NCBI RefSeq assembly: GCF_000380485.1
Contig: NZ_AQYG01000048.1
Location: 124,001 to 188,000, forward strand
Direction: 5' to 3'
DNA length: 64,000 nucleotides
Source of the DNA: Jongsikchunia kroppenstedtii DSM 45133
GTDB lineage: Bacteria; Actinomycetota; Actinomycetes; Mycobacteriales; Mycobacteriaceae
The notes under the pieces are model-generated. The model was not told the origin of the DNA. It did no database searches and saw only the letters and a list, made by a program, of their open reading frames with translations. Below are positions 9,471 through 18,931 of this stretch, one piece after another; position 1 is the first letter of the stretch, and each line of letters begins with the position of its first letter. A program made the position numbers and the translations under genes.

Positions 9471-12077
9471 GTGGAAATCACGATCGATGAGGGCCAAGAT
9501 CGTGAGGTGAGCACCTCAAGTGATGGTCCGCAGCGAGTCGCCAAGCGCGGCTCGCTGCGGATCTATCTCGGCTGCGCACCGGGCGTCGGCAAGACGTACG
9601 AGATGCTGGCGCAGGCGCATGTACTGCTGGCCGAGGGCCGCGACGTCGTCGCCGCAGTCGTTGAGACGCACGGGCGTTCGGCCACCGCTGACATGCTGGA
9701 CGGGATCGAGCAGGTGCCGCCGCGCGTCGTGGAATATCGCGGAACGATCCTGCACGACATGGATCTCGGGGCGGTTCTGGCCCGCGCCCCGCAGGTGGTG
9801 CTGGTCGACGAGCTGGCACACACCAATCCGCCCGGCAGCCGAAACGCCAAGCGCTGGGAAGACATCGCCGATCTGCTCGACGCCGGAATCGACGTCCTGT
9901 CGACGGTCAACATCCAGCATCTGGAGAGCCTCAACGACGTCGTCTATCAGATCACCGGGGTGCCGCAGCGCGAGACCGTTCCCGATGACATCGTGCGCGC
10001 CGCCGACGAGATCGAGCTCGTCGACATCGCGCCGGAGGCGCTGCGCCAACGACTTTCGGTCGGCAAGGTGTACCCAGGCGACCGGATCGGTGGAGCACTG
10101 TCGAACTATTTCCGGCAGGGCAATCTCACCGCGCTGCGGGAGCTGGCGCTGCTGTGGCTGGCCGATCGCGTCGACGACTCGCTCGCCGATTACCGAGCAT
10201 CCCATGCGATCACCGAGACATGGGAGGCGCGCGAGCGGGTGGTGGTGGCGATCACCGGCGGCGCGGAGTCGGCGACGTTGTTGCGCCGGGCGACCCGGAT
10301 CGCGTCCCGGTCGAGTGCGGAACTGGTCGTCGTCCATGTCGTGCGGGGTGATGGCCTGCTCGACCGCGGCGCCGTCGACATGGCCGAACTCGCCGAGCTG
10401 GCAAAGGGTTTCGGAGCGAAGATCCATACGGTCGTCGGCGACGACATTCCGGAGACGTTGCTCGAGTTCGCCCGCGGGGTCAATGCCACCCAACTGGTGA
10501 TCGGCACGTCGCGCCGATCACGCTGGCAGCGGTTCTTCGACGAGGGCGTCGGCTCCTCGGTGGTTCGCCTGTCCGGCAAGATCGATGTGCACATCGTGAC
10601 GCACGATCAGGTGAAGCAGCGCAACCCCTTGGATATCCGCGACACCCGGTTCCATCGCCCGCTCAGTTGGGTGTTCGCAGTGGTGATTCCGGCGTTGCTG
10701 ACCGGCGCGATGATGATCGTCGACCGATGGCTCGGCTTCGCCAGTGAATCGGCGCTGTATTTCGTGGGCGTGCTTGCGGTGTCGCTGCTCGGCGGTATCG
10801 GTCCGGCGGCGCTGTCGGCCATCGTTTCCAGTCTGCTGCTGAACTACTTCTTCACGTCGCCGCGCTACAGCCTGACCATCGGCAACCTCAACAACGTCAT
10901 CTCGATCGTGGTGATGCTGGTGATGGCGATAGCCGTTGCGATACTTGTCGACTCGGCCAGCAAACGACGTCGCGAAGCCCTGCACGCGAGCCGGGAGGCG
11001 GAGCTGCTGACGATGTTCTCGGGTGCGGTGTTGCGTGGTGCGGATGTCGCCGCGTTGCTCGAACGGGTGCGTGAGACCTACGACCAGCGCGCCGTGTCGC
11101 TGGTGCGGGTCGAACCGGGGCGCCGCCACGAGGCGAGCGAGGAAGCCGCGGTGGGGGCCGACCCGGCGTCGAGCGCGAAGGATGCCGACACGGTCTGCGC
11201 GTCGGCCGATGGCGGATACGAACTGTGGTTGGTCGGCAACCGACTGGGCGCGGGTGACCGCCGGGTGCTGGCTGCGGTCGCCACCCAGGCCGAGGGGCTG
11301 GTGCAGCAGAAACGTCTCGCCGAGGAAGCCGCGACCGGCCGGGCGATCGCCGAGACCGACCGGTTGCGCCGTGCGCTGCTGTCGGCGGTCAGCCATGATC
11401 TGCGGACGCCGTTGGCTGCGGTCAAGGCCTCGGTCTCGAGCCTGCGGTCCGAGCAGGTGGAGTTCTCCCCGGAGGACACCGAGGAGCTGCTCGCCACCAT
11501 CGAGGAATCCACCGACCAGCTCGGCGATCTGGTGGGCAATCTGCTCGATTCGTCACGGCTCGCGGCCGGTGTGGTGCGGCCCGACCTACGGGTGGTGTAT
11601 CTCACCGAGGTGCTCGGCCGGGCGATGATGACCATCCGTCGACAGGGTGCGCGGGAACGCGTCTCGTTCGACCTGGATACCGCTGTGGCACTTGCGGACC
11701 CGGGGCTACTGGAGCGGGTGTTCGCGAATCTGGTGGACAATGCGTTGCATCACGGCAATGGCGAGATCGAGGTCCGCGCGGCGCTCCGGTCCGTAGCGGC
11801 GCCGACCGACGAGGTGCAGTGCCGGATCGAGGTGGTCGACCACGGTTTCGGCGTCGCCCCGGAGGATCGGGAGAGGATGTTCTCGGCCTTCCAGCGTCTC
11901 GGCGATCGCGATTCGACAACCGGTGTGGGCCTGGGACTCTCGGTCGCGCAGGGATTCGTCGAAGCGATGGGCGGTACGATCAGCGCGGCCGATACGCCCG
12001 GTGGCGGACTGACGATGATCGTCGACCTGCCCGCACCCGGCGGACCGATGAGCGCGCAGGAGGCAGACCATGAGTGA
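9471..12077 (+). CDS. kdpD: Osmosensitive K+-channel histidine kinase KdpD
   Basis: Membrane sensor kinase controlling kdp expression. The 868-aa product (GTG 9471) has the KdpD N-terminal domain with Walker A GCAPGVGKTYEML and Walker B VLVDELAH, a universal-stress-protein fold around residues 250-370, four closely spaced transmembrane helices around residues 400-510 (WVFAVVIPALLTGAMM onwards), a GAF-like region, the H-box AVSHDLRTPLAAVK with phospho-acceptor His642, and an N/G1/G2 ATPase domain ending GVGLGLSVAQGFVEAMGG. A second in-frame GTG at 9507 is an alternative start. It overlaps kdpE by 8 nt. Confidence 0.96.
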   Translation: MEITIDEGQDREVSTSSDGPQRVAKRGSLRIYLGCAPGVGKTYEMLAQAHVLLAEGRDVVAAVVETHGRSATADMLDGIEQVPPRVVEYRGTILHDMDLGAVLARAPQVVLVDELAHTNPPGSRNAKRWEDIADLLDAGIDVLSTVNIQHLESLNDVVYQITGVPQRETVPDDIVRAADEIELVDIAPEALRQRLSVGKVYPGDRIGGALSNYFRQGNLTALRELALLWLADRVDDSLADYRASHAITETWEARERVVVAITGGAESATLLRRATRIASRSSAELVVVHVVRGDGLLDRGAVDMAELAELAKGFGAKIHTVVGDDIPETLLEFARGVNATQLVIGTSRRSRWQRFFDEGVGSSVVRLSGKIDVHIVTHDQVKQRNPLDIRDTRFHRPLSWVFAVVIPALLTGAMMIVDRWLGFASESALYFVGVLAVSLLGGIGPAALSAIVSSLLLNYFFTSPRYSLTIGNLNNVISIVVMLVMAIAVAILVDSASKRRREALHASREAELLTMFSGAVLRGADVAALLERVRETYDQRAVSLVRVEPGRRHEASEEAAVGADPASSAKDADTVCASADGGYELWLVGNRLGAGDRRVLAAVATQAEGLVQQKRLAEEAATGRAIAETDRLRRALLSAVSHDLRTPLAAVKASVSSLRSEQVEFSPEDTEELLATIEESTDQLGDLVGNLLDSSRLAAGVVRPDLRVVYLTEVLGRAMMTIRRQGARERVSFDLDTAVALADPGLLERVFANLVDNALHHGNGEIEVRAALRSVAAPTDEVQCRIEVVDHGFGVAPEDRERMFSAFQRLGDRDSTTGVGLGLSVAQGFVEAMGGTISAADTPGGGLTMIVDLPAPGGPMSAQEADHE

Positions 12078-12810
12078 CTCCCCGGCGGCGGCGCCTCGGG
12101 GTGATTCCGCGGAGGCCGACGCGAACCGCGTGCGGGTGCTGGTCGTCGACGACGAGCCGCAGATCCTTCGGGCGTTGCGAATCAATCTGAAGGCGAGGGG
12201 ATTCGACGTCACCACCGCCTCCAGCGGCGCGGGCGCGCTGCGGGCGGCGGCGGAAACCAACCCGCAGGTCGTGATACTTGATCTGGGGCTTCCCGATATC
12301 GACGGATTCGAGGTGTTGGCCGGCCTGCGCGGGTGGACGCGGGTGCCGGTGATCGTGCTGTCGGCGCGCACCGACGCATCCGACAAGGTGGCCGCCCTCG
12401 ACGCGGGTGCCGACGACTATGTCACCAAACCCTTTGGGATGGATGAATTCCTGGCGCGGCTGCGGGCCGCGGTTCGCCGCGGGGCGACGGTGCCGCTGTC
12501 GACGGAGCAGCCCGTCGTCGAGACCGCATCGTTCACCGTCGACCTGTCCGCCAAGCGGGTCACCCGGGACGGTGCGGAGGTGCACCTGACGCCGACGGAG
12601 TGGGGCATCGTCGAGATGCTGGTGCGCAACGAGGGAAAACTGGTGGGGCAGAAGGAGTTGCTGCAGGAGGTGTGGGGCCCGTCGTACGGCACCCAGACGC
12701 ACTATCTGCGGGTGTATCTCGCGGGCCTGCGACGCAAGCTCGAACCCGACCCGGCGCACCCGCGCCACCTGATCACCGAGACCGGGATGGGTTACCGCTT
12801 CGTGCGTTGA
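12070..12810 (+). CDS. kdpE: KdpE response regulator
   Basis: OmpR/PhoB-type regulator, 246 aa, partner of KdpD and activator of kdpFABC. The receiver domain shows the acidic pair VVDDEPQ, the phosphorylation site Asp71 in VILDLGLPD, and a conserved Lys in DYVTKPFG. The C-terminal winged helix contains HLTPTEWGIVEMLVRN and the recognition region THYLRVYLAGLRRKLE, ending in GMGYRFVR. The 23-residue N-terminal extension is mildly disordered. Last gene of the operon; a 55-nt gap follows. Confidence 0.96.
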   Translation: MSDSPAAAPRGDSAEADANRVRVLVVDDEPQILRALRINLKARGFDVTTASSGAGALRAAAETNPQVVILDLGLPDIDGFEVLAGLRGWTRVPVIVLSARTDASDKVAALDAGADDYVTKPFGMDEFLARLRAAVRRGATVPLSTEQPVVETASFTVDLSAKRVTRDGAEVHLTPTEWGIVEMLVRNEGKLVGQKELLQEVWGPSYGTQTHYLRVYLAGLRRKLEPDPAHPRHLITETGMGYRFVR

Positions 12811-12865
12811 ACCGCCCGGTGGCCGGAGGCGGAATCAATCCGCGAGCGCCGTGTTTAATTCAGGT

Positions 12866-13309
12866 ATGAGTGCTGAAGCGATCCTGGAACCCAGTCAGCC
12901 CGAGACCACCCTGTGGGTGCAGCGCACCGGCACCCGTCGATACACGGGCCATAGTTCGCGCGGGGCGCAGGTGCTGATCGGGTCGGAGGACGTCGAGGGC
13001 GTCTTCACGCCCGGCGAGCTGCTGAAGATCGCGCTCGCCGCCTGTACGGGAATGTCGTCGGATCGGCCGCTGTCGCGCCGGCTCGGCGACGACTACGACG
13101 CGACGGTCCGGGTGAGCGGCCCGGCCGACCGCGAGAACGAGTGGTACCCGCGATTGGACGAGGTCCTCGAAGTGGACCTGTCCGAGCTGGACGCCGAGGC
13201 GGCCGAGCGCCTGCTCGTCGTCGTGGAACGCGCGATCGACAAAGTGTGCACCGTCGGTCGCACCGTCAAGCGCGGCGCCGAGGTGCGGCTCGCCATCGAG
13301 TCCGACTGA
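12866..13309 (+). CDS. OsmC/Ohr-family protein
   Basis: 147-aa member of the OsmC superfamily, thiol peroxidases acting on organic hydroperoxides. The sequence has TRRYTGHSSRGAQVLIG at the N-terminus and FTPGELLKIALAACTGMSS with the first conserved Cys (about residue 60); the second conserved Cys lies near the C-terminus in DKVCTVGRTVKRG. Both redox cysteines are present. The ATG at 12866 is preferred over the open frame back to 12851. The gene corresponds to Rv2923c, which lies next to acyP and smc in mycobacteria. Confidence 0.88.
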   Translation: MSAEAILEPSQPETTLWVQRTGTRRYTGHSSRGAQVLIGSEDVEGVFTPGELLKIALAACTGMSSDRPLSRRLGDDYDATVRVSGPADRENEWYPRLDEVLEVDLSELDAEAAERLLVVVERAIDKVCTVGRTVKRGAEVRLAIESD

Positions 13310-13337
13310 CCTGCTCAGACTCGACGGGATCGCACAG

Positions 13338-13625
13338 ATGACTGAGCACGCGGATCCGGTCCGGCTGACCGCCTGGGTGCACGGGTACGTCCAGGGTGTC
13401 GGTTTTCGCTGGTGGACGCGGGCGCGCGCGCTGGAACTAGGCCTCGTCGGCTCGGCGACCAATCAGGCCGATGGGCGGGTGCTGGTGGTCGCCGAGGGCT
13501 CGCGCGGGGCCACCGACCAATTGCTGGCGCTGCTGCGATCGAGGCAGACCCCGGGCCGGGTCGATCTGGTGGTCGACGACTATTCCGAGGCCCGCGGCGA
13601 TTTGATCGGCTTCATCGAGCGTTAG
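13338..13625 (+). CDS. acyP: Acylphosphatase
   Basis: 95-aa enzyme hydrolysing carboxyl-phosphate bonds such as acetyl-phosphate. The motif VHGYVQGVGFRWW carries the catalytic Arg24 and the phosphate-binding loop, and Asn42 in GSATNQADGRV is the second catalytic residue. Length is canonical. It lies 28 nt after osmC and 81 nt before smc, an arrangement shared with mycobacteria. Confidence 0.95.
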   Translation: MTEHADPVRLTAWVHGYVQGVGFRWWTRARALELGLVGSATNQADGRVLVVAEGSRGATDQLLALLRSRQTPGRVDLVVDDYSEARGDLIGFIER

Positions 13626-13706
13626 CCGCCCTGCTTCGCCGGTTCCGCGGGTGTCACACGGTAAGGTCAGCTGGCATATTTCCAACCGCTGAGCCCTAGG
13701 ACGTCG

Positions 13707-16700
13707 ATGCATCTGAAGAGCCTGACCCTAAAAGGGTTCAAGTCCTTCGCGTCGTCGACCACGCTGCGGTTCGAACCCGGTATCACCTGCGTCGTCGGGC
13801 CGAACGGATCGGGCAAATCCAACGTCGTCGACGCTCTGACCTGGGTGATGGGCGAGCAGGGTGCCAAGGCGCTGCGCGGCGGCAAGATGGAGGACGTCAT
13901 CTTCGCCGGTACCTCCGGGCGAGCACCGCTCGGGCGCGCCGAGGTGACGCTGACCATCGACAACTCGGACGGCGCGCTGCCGATCGACTACTCCGAGGTG
14001 TCGGTGACCCGCCGGATGTTCCGCGACGGCGCGGGCGAATACGAGATCAACGGCAGCTCCTGCCGACTGATGGACGTGCAGGAACTGCTCAGCGACTCCG
14101 GTATCGGTCGCGAGATGCATGTGATCGTCGGCCAGGGACGTCTTGCGGCGATCCTCGAGTCGCGGCCCGAGGAGCGCCGCGCGTTCATCGAGGAGGCGGC
14201 CGGCGTCCTCAAGCACCGCAAGCGCAAAGAGAAGGCGGTCCGCAAGCTCGACTCGATGCAGGCGAACCTCGCCCGACTGACCGACCTGACCGCCGAATTG
14301 CGCCGTCAGCTCAAGCCGCTGGGCCGTCAGGCGGAGGTCGCGCGCCGGGCCGCAACCGTGCAGGCCGATCTGCGTGATGCCCGATTGCGTTTGGCCGCAG
14401 ACGATCTCGTCTCCCTGCGCGCCGAGTACGCCGACCAGTCCGGCAGCGAGCAGGCGATCCGCGAGCACCAGGATCGCGTCGCGGCCGAGCTGGATCAGTG
14501 CACCGAGAAGGTGGCGCGTGCCGAATCGTCGCTCGCGCAGATCACCCCGGCGGCGGGGGCGGCCGGCGAGGCCTGGTTCCGGCTGTCAGCATTGCAGGAA
14601 CGGGTGGGCGCGACCCGGCGGATCGCCGTCGAGCGCAGCCGCTACCTGGCCGAACCGACGGCCGTCGAGACCGGCCGCGATCCCGACGAACTCGAGGCGC
14701 AGGCCGAGGTGGCCGCGCAGACCGAGATGGAGCGCACCGAAGAGGTCGAGATGGCGAGCGTGGCGCTCTCGACCGCGCAGCAGATGCTGGCCGAATGCGA
14801 AAGCGCCGCAACGGCTGCCGAGCAGGCGCATATGGCCGCGGTGCGGGCGATCGCCGATCGGCGTGAAGGGCTGGCGCGGCTGGAGGGCCAGGTCGCCAAC
14901 CTGCGCACCAAGGCCGACTCGGTGGACTCCGAGCTGGAACGACTGCGCGGTGCGATCGAGAACGCCGGCGGTCGCGCGGACGAGGCGCTGTCGGAGCAGG
15001 AAGCGGTCCAGGCGCGCGTCGCCGAGCTCGAAGGATCCGAGGTCGGGCTCGACGAGCATCACGAGCGATCCGTCGCTGCGCTCACCGCAGCCGATGAGCG
15101 GGTCGCCGAGATCCAGGCGGCGGAACGCGAGACGAGCCAGCAGATCGCCTCGTTGCGTGCGCGGATCGACGCGTTGGCGATCGGCCTGGAGCGCAAGGAC
15201 GGCGGCGCCTGGCTGCTGGAAAATCATGAGGGGCACGGTCTTTCGGGAAAATTGGCCGCGATGCTGACGGTGCAGGCCGGCTATGAAGGCGCGATCGCGG
15301 CGGCGCTGGGCCCGGCCGCGGAGGCGATCGCCGTGGCGGATCACGGATCGGCACGATCCGCGCTGGCGTCGCTGAAGCAGGCCGACGGTGGTCGCGTGGC
15401 TCTGGTGGTCGGCGGCGTCGCGGCGCCGGCCGCGCCCCCGTCGATCAGCCTTCCGGCCGGCGTGCGCTGGGCGACCAGCGTCGTCACCGCGGCCGAACCG
15501 GTGCGCGGCGCGATCGGGTTGCTACTTGCCGATACCTTGGTCGCCGATTCGCTGGAAGCGGCCGCCGACGCGATCGAACAAGTCGGCAGCGGTGTCGCGG
15601 TGCGCGCGGTCACCGTCGACGGCGATCTGGTCGGGCGTGGCTGGATGGTCGGCGGATCCGAGCAGAAGCAGTCGACGATCGAGGTGCAGTCATCGATCGA
15701 TCGGGCCAAGTCTGATCTCGTTGTCGCCGAACGGCGTTCGGAGGAACTGCAGGCGGCGCTCGCCGGCGCGGTCGCCGAGCAGCAGTCGCGCCGCGAGATC
15801 GCCAGCGAAGCGCTTGCGGCACTGCATGAATCGGATGCCCAGCTCGGCGCCGTCTACGAGCAGCTGGGTCGCCTCGGCCAAGCAGTGCGCACCGCGCGCG
15901 AGGAACAGGCCCGGCTCGTTGCACAGCGGGCGAAGATCGAAGCGGGTCGAGATGAGACGCTGACGGCGCTTGCGGCACTGCAGGATCGGCTGCGGATCGC
16001 ACAGGACGAGTCGTCCGGGGTCGACTCGAATGAGGCGGTGCCCACCACCGATCGTGACATGGCGGCTCAGGCGCTGACCGAGGCGCGCGCCGCGGAGGTC
16101 GAGGCGCGGCTGGCCCAGCGCACCGCCGAGGAGCAGCTCGCCGCGGTGCGCGGCCGTGCGGAGTCGTTGCTGCGGGCCGCACGGGCCGAGCGGGACGCCC
16201 GCGTCCGGGCCGAGCGTCGCGACGCCGCCCGCCGGCATGCCGCGGCCGTTGCCGAAGTCGTCGCCGGGTGCAGCGACGAGGTGCTGAGGCGCCTGGAGGT
16301 CGCCGTGCAGCGTGCCCAGCGTCAGCGTGATGATCTCGAACAGCAGCGCGCCGAACGCAACGAGGAGCTGACCGAGGCGAAAAAGGCTGCGGCTGAACTG
16401 ACTTCGACGCTCGATTCACTGCGCGAGGCGGCACACCGGGACGAGATGGCCCGGGCGCAGGCACAGCTGCGGATCGAGCAGGCCGAGGAGAATGTCGTCG
16501 CGACTTTCGCGGTGGCGCCCGACGATCTGATCGCCGAGTACGGCCCCGACGTGCCGTTGCCGCCGAGCGAGCTGGAGCAAGCCGAGTACGAGCAGGCCAA
16601 GGAGCGCGGCGAGATCGTCATGGCGCCGCAGCCGATGCCGTACGACCGGGCCACGCAGGAGGCGCGGGCCAAGAAGGCGCAGAAGGATCTCAACACCCTC

Positions 16701-17330
16701 GGCAAGGTGAATCCGCTGGCGCTGGAGGAGTTCGCGGCGCTGGAGGAGCGCTACAACTTCCTGTCGACACAACTGGAGGACGTCAAGAGCGCCCGCAAGG
16801 ATCTGCTCGACGTGGTCGAGGAGGTCGATGCGCGGATCCTGCAGGTCTTCACCGAGGCGTATGCCGATGTCGAGCGCGAGTTCGTCGAGGTGTTCAAGAC
16901 GCTGTTCCCCGGCGGCGAGGGTCGGCTGGTGCTCACCGATCCGTCGGACATGCTGACCACCGGTATCGAGGTGGAGGCACGGCCGCCGGGCAAGAAGGTC
17001 AAGCGGTTGTCGCTGCTGTCCGGCGGTGAGAAGTCGCTGACCGCGGTCGCGATGCTGGTCGCGATCTTCCGGGCGCGGCCGTCGCCGTTCTACGTCATGG
17101 ACGAGGTCGAGGCCGCGCTGGACGACACCAACCTGCGACGCCTGATCTCCCTGTTCGAGCAGCTGCGCGAGAAGTCGCAGCTGATCGTGATCACGCACCA
17201 GAAGCCGACCATGGAGGTCGCCGACGCGCTCTACGGCGTCAGCATGCGCGGTGACGGCATCACCACCGTGATCAGCCAGCGGATGCGGGGCCAGGAACTC
17301 GGCGCGCAGCCGGTCACGGTCGAGGATTGA
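13707..17330 (+). CDS. smc: Chromosome segregation protein SMC
   Basis: 1207-aa condensin ATPase that organises and helps segregate the chromosome with ScpAB. N-terminal Walker [10 protein letters not shown] at residues 31-39 after the SMC hallmark [13 protein letters not shown]; coiled coil of Glu/Ala/Gln/Arg heptads from about 160 to 490; a hinge around 500-650 rich in Gly and Ala; return coiled coil; C-terminal signature [15 protein letters not shown] and Walker [14 protein letters not shown]. All ATPase motifs are intact. The ATG follows a CTAGGAC ribosome-binding site. A small glyoxalase-fold gene follows after 4 nt. Confidence 0.98.
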   Translation: MHLKSLTLKGFKSFASSTTLRFEPGITCVVGPNGSGKSNVVDALTWVMGEQGAKALRGGKMEDVIFAGTSGRAPLGRAEVTLTIDNSDGALPIDYSEVSVTRRMFRDGAGEYEINGSSCRLMDVQELLSDSGIGREMHVIVGQGRLAAILESRPEERRAFIEEAAGVLKHRKRKEKAVRKLDSMQANLARLTDLTAELRRQLKPLGRQAEVARRAATVQADLRDARLRLAADDLVSLRAEYADQSGSEQAIREHQDRVAAELDQCTEKVARAESSLAQITPAAGAAGEAWFRLSALQERVGATRRIAVERSRYLAEPTAVETGRDPDELEAQAEVAAQTEMERTEEVEMASVALSTAQQMLAECESAATAAEQAHMAAVRAIADRREGLARLEGQVANLRTKADSVDSELERLRGAIENAGGRADEALSEQEAVQARVAELEGSEVGLDEHHERSVAALTAADERVAEIQAAERETSQQIASLRARIDALAIGLERKDGGAWLLENHEGHGLSGKLAAMLTVQAGYEGAIAAALGPAAEAIAVADHGSARSALASLKQADGGRVALVVGGVAAPAAPPSISLPAGVRWATSVVTAAEPVRGAIGLLLADTLVADSLEAAADAIEQVGSGVAVRAVTVDGDLVGRGWMVGGSEQKQSTIEVQSSIDRAKSDLVVAERRSEELQAALAGAVAEQQSRREIASEALAALHESDAQLGAVYEQLGRLGQAVRTAREEQARLVAQRAKIEAGRDETLTALAALQDRLRIAQDESSGVDSNEAVPTTDRDMAAQALTEARAAEVEARLAQRTAEEQLAAVRGRAESLLRAARAERDARVRAERRDAARRHAAAVAEVVAGCSDEVLRRLEVAVQRAQRQRDDLEQQRAERNEELTEAKKAAAELTSTLDSLREAAHRDEMARAQAQLRIEQAEENVVATFAVAPDDLIAEYGPDVPLPPSELEQAEYEQAKERGEIVMAPQPMPYDRATQEARAKKAQKDLNTLGKVNPLALEEFAALEERYNFLSTQLEDVKSARKDLLDVVEEVDARILQVFTEAYADVEREFVEVFKTLFPGGEGRLVLTDPSDMLTTGIEVEARPPGKKVKRLSLLSGGEKSLTAVAMLVAIFRARPSPFYVMDEVEAALDDTNLRRLISLFEQLREKSQLIVITHQKPTMEVADALYGVSMRGDGITTVISQRMRGQELGAQPVTVED

Positions 17331-17334
17331 TCTG

Positions 17335-17706
17335 GTGACCGAGCGAGCCGAATTCCACAGCGTCGCACCGGTGATCCCGGTACTCGATCTGAAGGCCGCG
17401 CTGGACCGGTATCGGCTGTTGGGTTTCGCGGTGAACGAGTACGCCGGGGATGATGATTATGGGTTCGCCGAGAGGGACGGCGTCAGTCTGCATCTGACCG
17501 ATTGGGCGGAGCACGACCCGAAACGCACAGCGTCGGTCGTCTACCTCTACGTGTCCGACGCCGATGCCGTCTACGACGAGTGGGCCGCCGCGGGTGTGCC
17601 CGGGCGACTCGTCAGGCCCGTCGACGCGGAGTACGGACTGCGGGAGTTCGCCTATATCGACCCCGACGGCACTCTGCATCGCGTGGGTTCGTTCTTGCGC
17701 GACTGA
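17335..17706 (+). CDS. Glyoxalase/bleomycin-resistance-fold protein
   Basis: 123-aa single-domain VOC protein starting at GTG 4 nt after smc. It begins APVIPVLDLKAALDRYRLLGF and contains YGFAERDGVSLHLTDW (metal-ligand His), the SVVYLYVSDADAVYDEW helix-strand pair, and a C-terminal REFAYIDPDGTLHRVG with the final conserved acidic/His positions. Similar proteins bind bleomycin-type drugs or act as metal-dependent isomerases; the substrate cannot be told from sequence. Tight spacing implies transcription with smc. Confidence 0.88.
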   Translation: MTERAEFHSVAPVIPVLDLKAALDRYRLLGFAVNEYAGDDDYGFAERDGVSLHLTDWAEHDPKRTASVVYLYVSDADAVYDEWAAAGVPGRLVRPVDAEYGLREFAYIDPDGTLHRVGSFLRD

Positions 17707-17719
17707 GGATTTCGGGCCG

Positions 17720-17770
17720 TGCAGTGATTCGGTGATCGTGCAGGTGATCGATCATCTGCACGATGGCCGA
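17720..17770 (+). repeat. Direct repeat, left copy, with 30-bp palindrome
   Basis: 51 bp matching 18814-18864 at 47 positions in the same orientation. Inside it, 17735-17764 is a near-perfect palindrome: arms ATCGTGCAG and CTGCACGAT around GATCGATC, with only one mismatched pair. It lies 14 nt after the glyoxalase-fold gene and 18 nt beyond the stop of the AbiEi-like gene on the other strand. Confidence 0.85.
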
Positions 17771-17787
17771 TCTGCTGCATGACGCGA

Positions 17788-18708
17788 TCACGCCGCGCGT
17801 GGCCGGAGCATCCGACGCGTCCGGTCGAGCACGCGATCGGGAAAGTCCAGGTCGTGCCATCCCCAGCGCACCACTCGCCAGCCGGCCTCATGGAGCCGAT
17901 CGGTGCGGGCTTTCTCCCGCAGCAGTGCGCGGCGTGGATCGTCGCCGTACTTGCCGACACCATCGCATTCGCCGATCACGCGCTCGTCCTCCCAGCCGAA
18001 ATCGCCACGCGCCAGGAACGTTCCGTCGGCGTCGGTGACGGTCAGCTGCAGCGTCGGTTCGGGGATGTCGGGCGTATCGACGAACAGCATGCGGCTGCGG
18101 GTTTCCAGCACGCTCTCGCTGAGGCCGGTCATCTGAGTGATCGCGCGGCGAGCCGCGTGATAGCCCGGAAAGCCTGCCGCCGTGTGCAATTCAGTATGGA
18201 GATCGTCGAGGGTGCACATTCCGAGGTGCAGGGCGGCGTCGCCGGTCACGATGGCGGGTATGCGTGGTTCCGTACGGGCCAGATCCACGACGGTCCGTGC
18301 GACCGTGACCACCTCGGTGCCGTCGATTTCGGTGACCGCGGGCGGTCGGCGATCGCAGTGCGTCATGACGATCCCGGTCGACAGACTGCCCGCGCTGCTC
18401 TTGGCTTTCGACAGATGCACTCGGCTCAACGGGATTCCCCATACCGGGAGCCCGTGCACCGCGGCTGCGCTGACGAACGACAGCGCACCAACACGTTCGC
18501 GAGCGGTGGCGACGGCCCGCGCCCGATGTCGAATCTCGGGTGGGGCGTCGCGCATCGTCGGCGGAGCGAAGATCCCCGGAGCGAGCCGGCAGATGATGCG
18601 GGCCCGCTCGGCTCGCTGGAGATCGTTCGACGTGTAGCCGGCGGCGTAGAGCTCGCGGCGGGTGACCGCGGCTGTCAGGTTGTTCAGGTCCACGAACCGA
18701 GAGTGCAT
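17788..18708 (-). CDS. AbiEi-like winged-helix protein with DUF559/Vsr-type nuclease domain
   Basis: 306-aa protein (ATG 18708; a GTG two codons upstream is possible). The N-terminal 45 residues look like the AbiEi antitoxin winged helix (VTRRELYAAGYTSNDLQRA...LAPGIFAPP). The middle resembles the AbiEi-type core (SFVSAAAVHGLPVWGIPLSRVHL, ...VARTVVDLAR). The C-terminus has a PD-(D/E)xK-like layout as in DUF559/Vsr proteins: GDFGW, then IGECDG, then EKARTDRLHEAGWRVVRWGW. Such genes occur in many copies in Gordonia, Rhodococcus and Mycobacterium genomes, usually without the AbiEii toxin; no toxin gene is present here. It is bracketed by 51-bp direct repeats and splits smc from ftsY. Whether it is an antitoxin, a nuclease or part of a mobile cassette is unknown. 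Confidence 0.72.
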   Translation of the reverse strand: MHSRFVDLNNLTAAVTRRELYAAGYTSNDLQRAERARIICRLAPGIFAPPTMRDAPPEIRHRARAVATARERVGALSFVSAAAVHGLPVWGIPLSRVHLSKAKSSAGSLSTGIVMTHCDRRPPAVTEIDGTEVVTVARTVVDLARTEPRIPAIVTGDAALHLGMCTLDDLHTELHTAAGFPGYHAARRAITQMTGLSESVLETRSRMLFVDTPDIPEPTLQLTVTDADGTFLARGDFGWEDERVIGECDGVGKYGDDPRRALLREKARTDRLHEAGWRVVRWGWHDLDFPDRVLDRTRRMLRPRAA

Positions 18709-18813
18709 CCGCACGCCGCGTTCGGCGACCGTCGACCGCGATCTGTGGATAACCCGGACGGTTCGGCGTCGATACGGCCTCCGTCAGCGCTTCTGACACG
18801 CGAAATCTACCGA

Positions 18814-18864
18814 TGCAGTGATCCGGTGATCGTGCATGTGATCGATCAGCTGCACGATGACCGA
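18814..18864 (+). repeat. Direct repeat, right copy, with 30-bp palindrome
   Basis: Partner of 17720-17770 (47/51 identical, same orientation). The palindrome here is 18829-18858 with two mismatched pairs. It lies about 106 nt upstream of the AbiEi-like start codon, where a promoter or operator for that gene would be expected, and 68 nt upstream of ftsY. Confidence 0.85.
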
Positions 18865-18931
18865 GGCGTTGCATCGTGCCCGGCGAAGGCGTGCCGGGTC
18901 GTGGTTCGCGGCTCCTGACACAATGGGGCCC

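Noticed and set aside
13728-17330. Several 200-300-codon frames inside smc on both strands.
   Set aside because: The SMC frame is continuous and has both Walker motifs and the signature; the others are Arg- or Leu-rich shadows.
17788-18708. Calling the AbiEi-like gene half of a complete AbiE toxin-antitoxin pair.
   Set aside because: No AbiEii nucleotidyltransferase gene is adjacent; neighbours are a glyoxalase-fold gene and ftsY.
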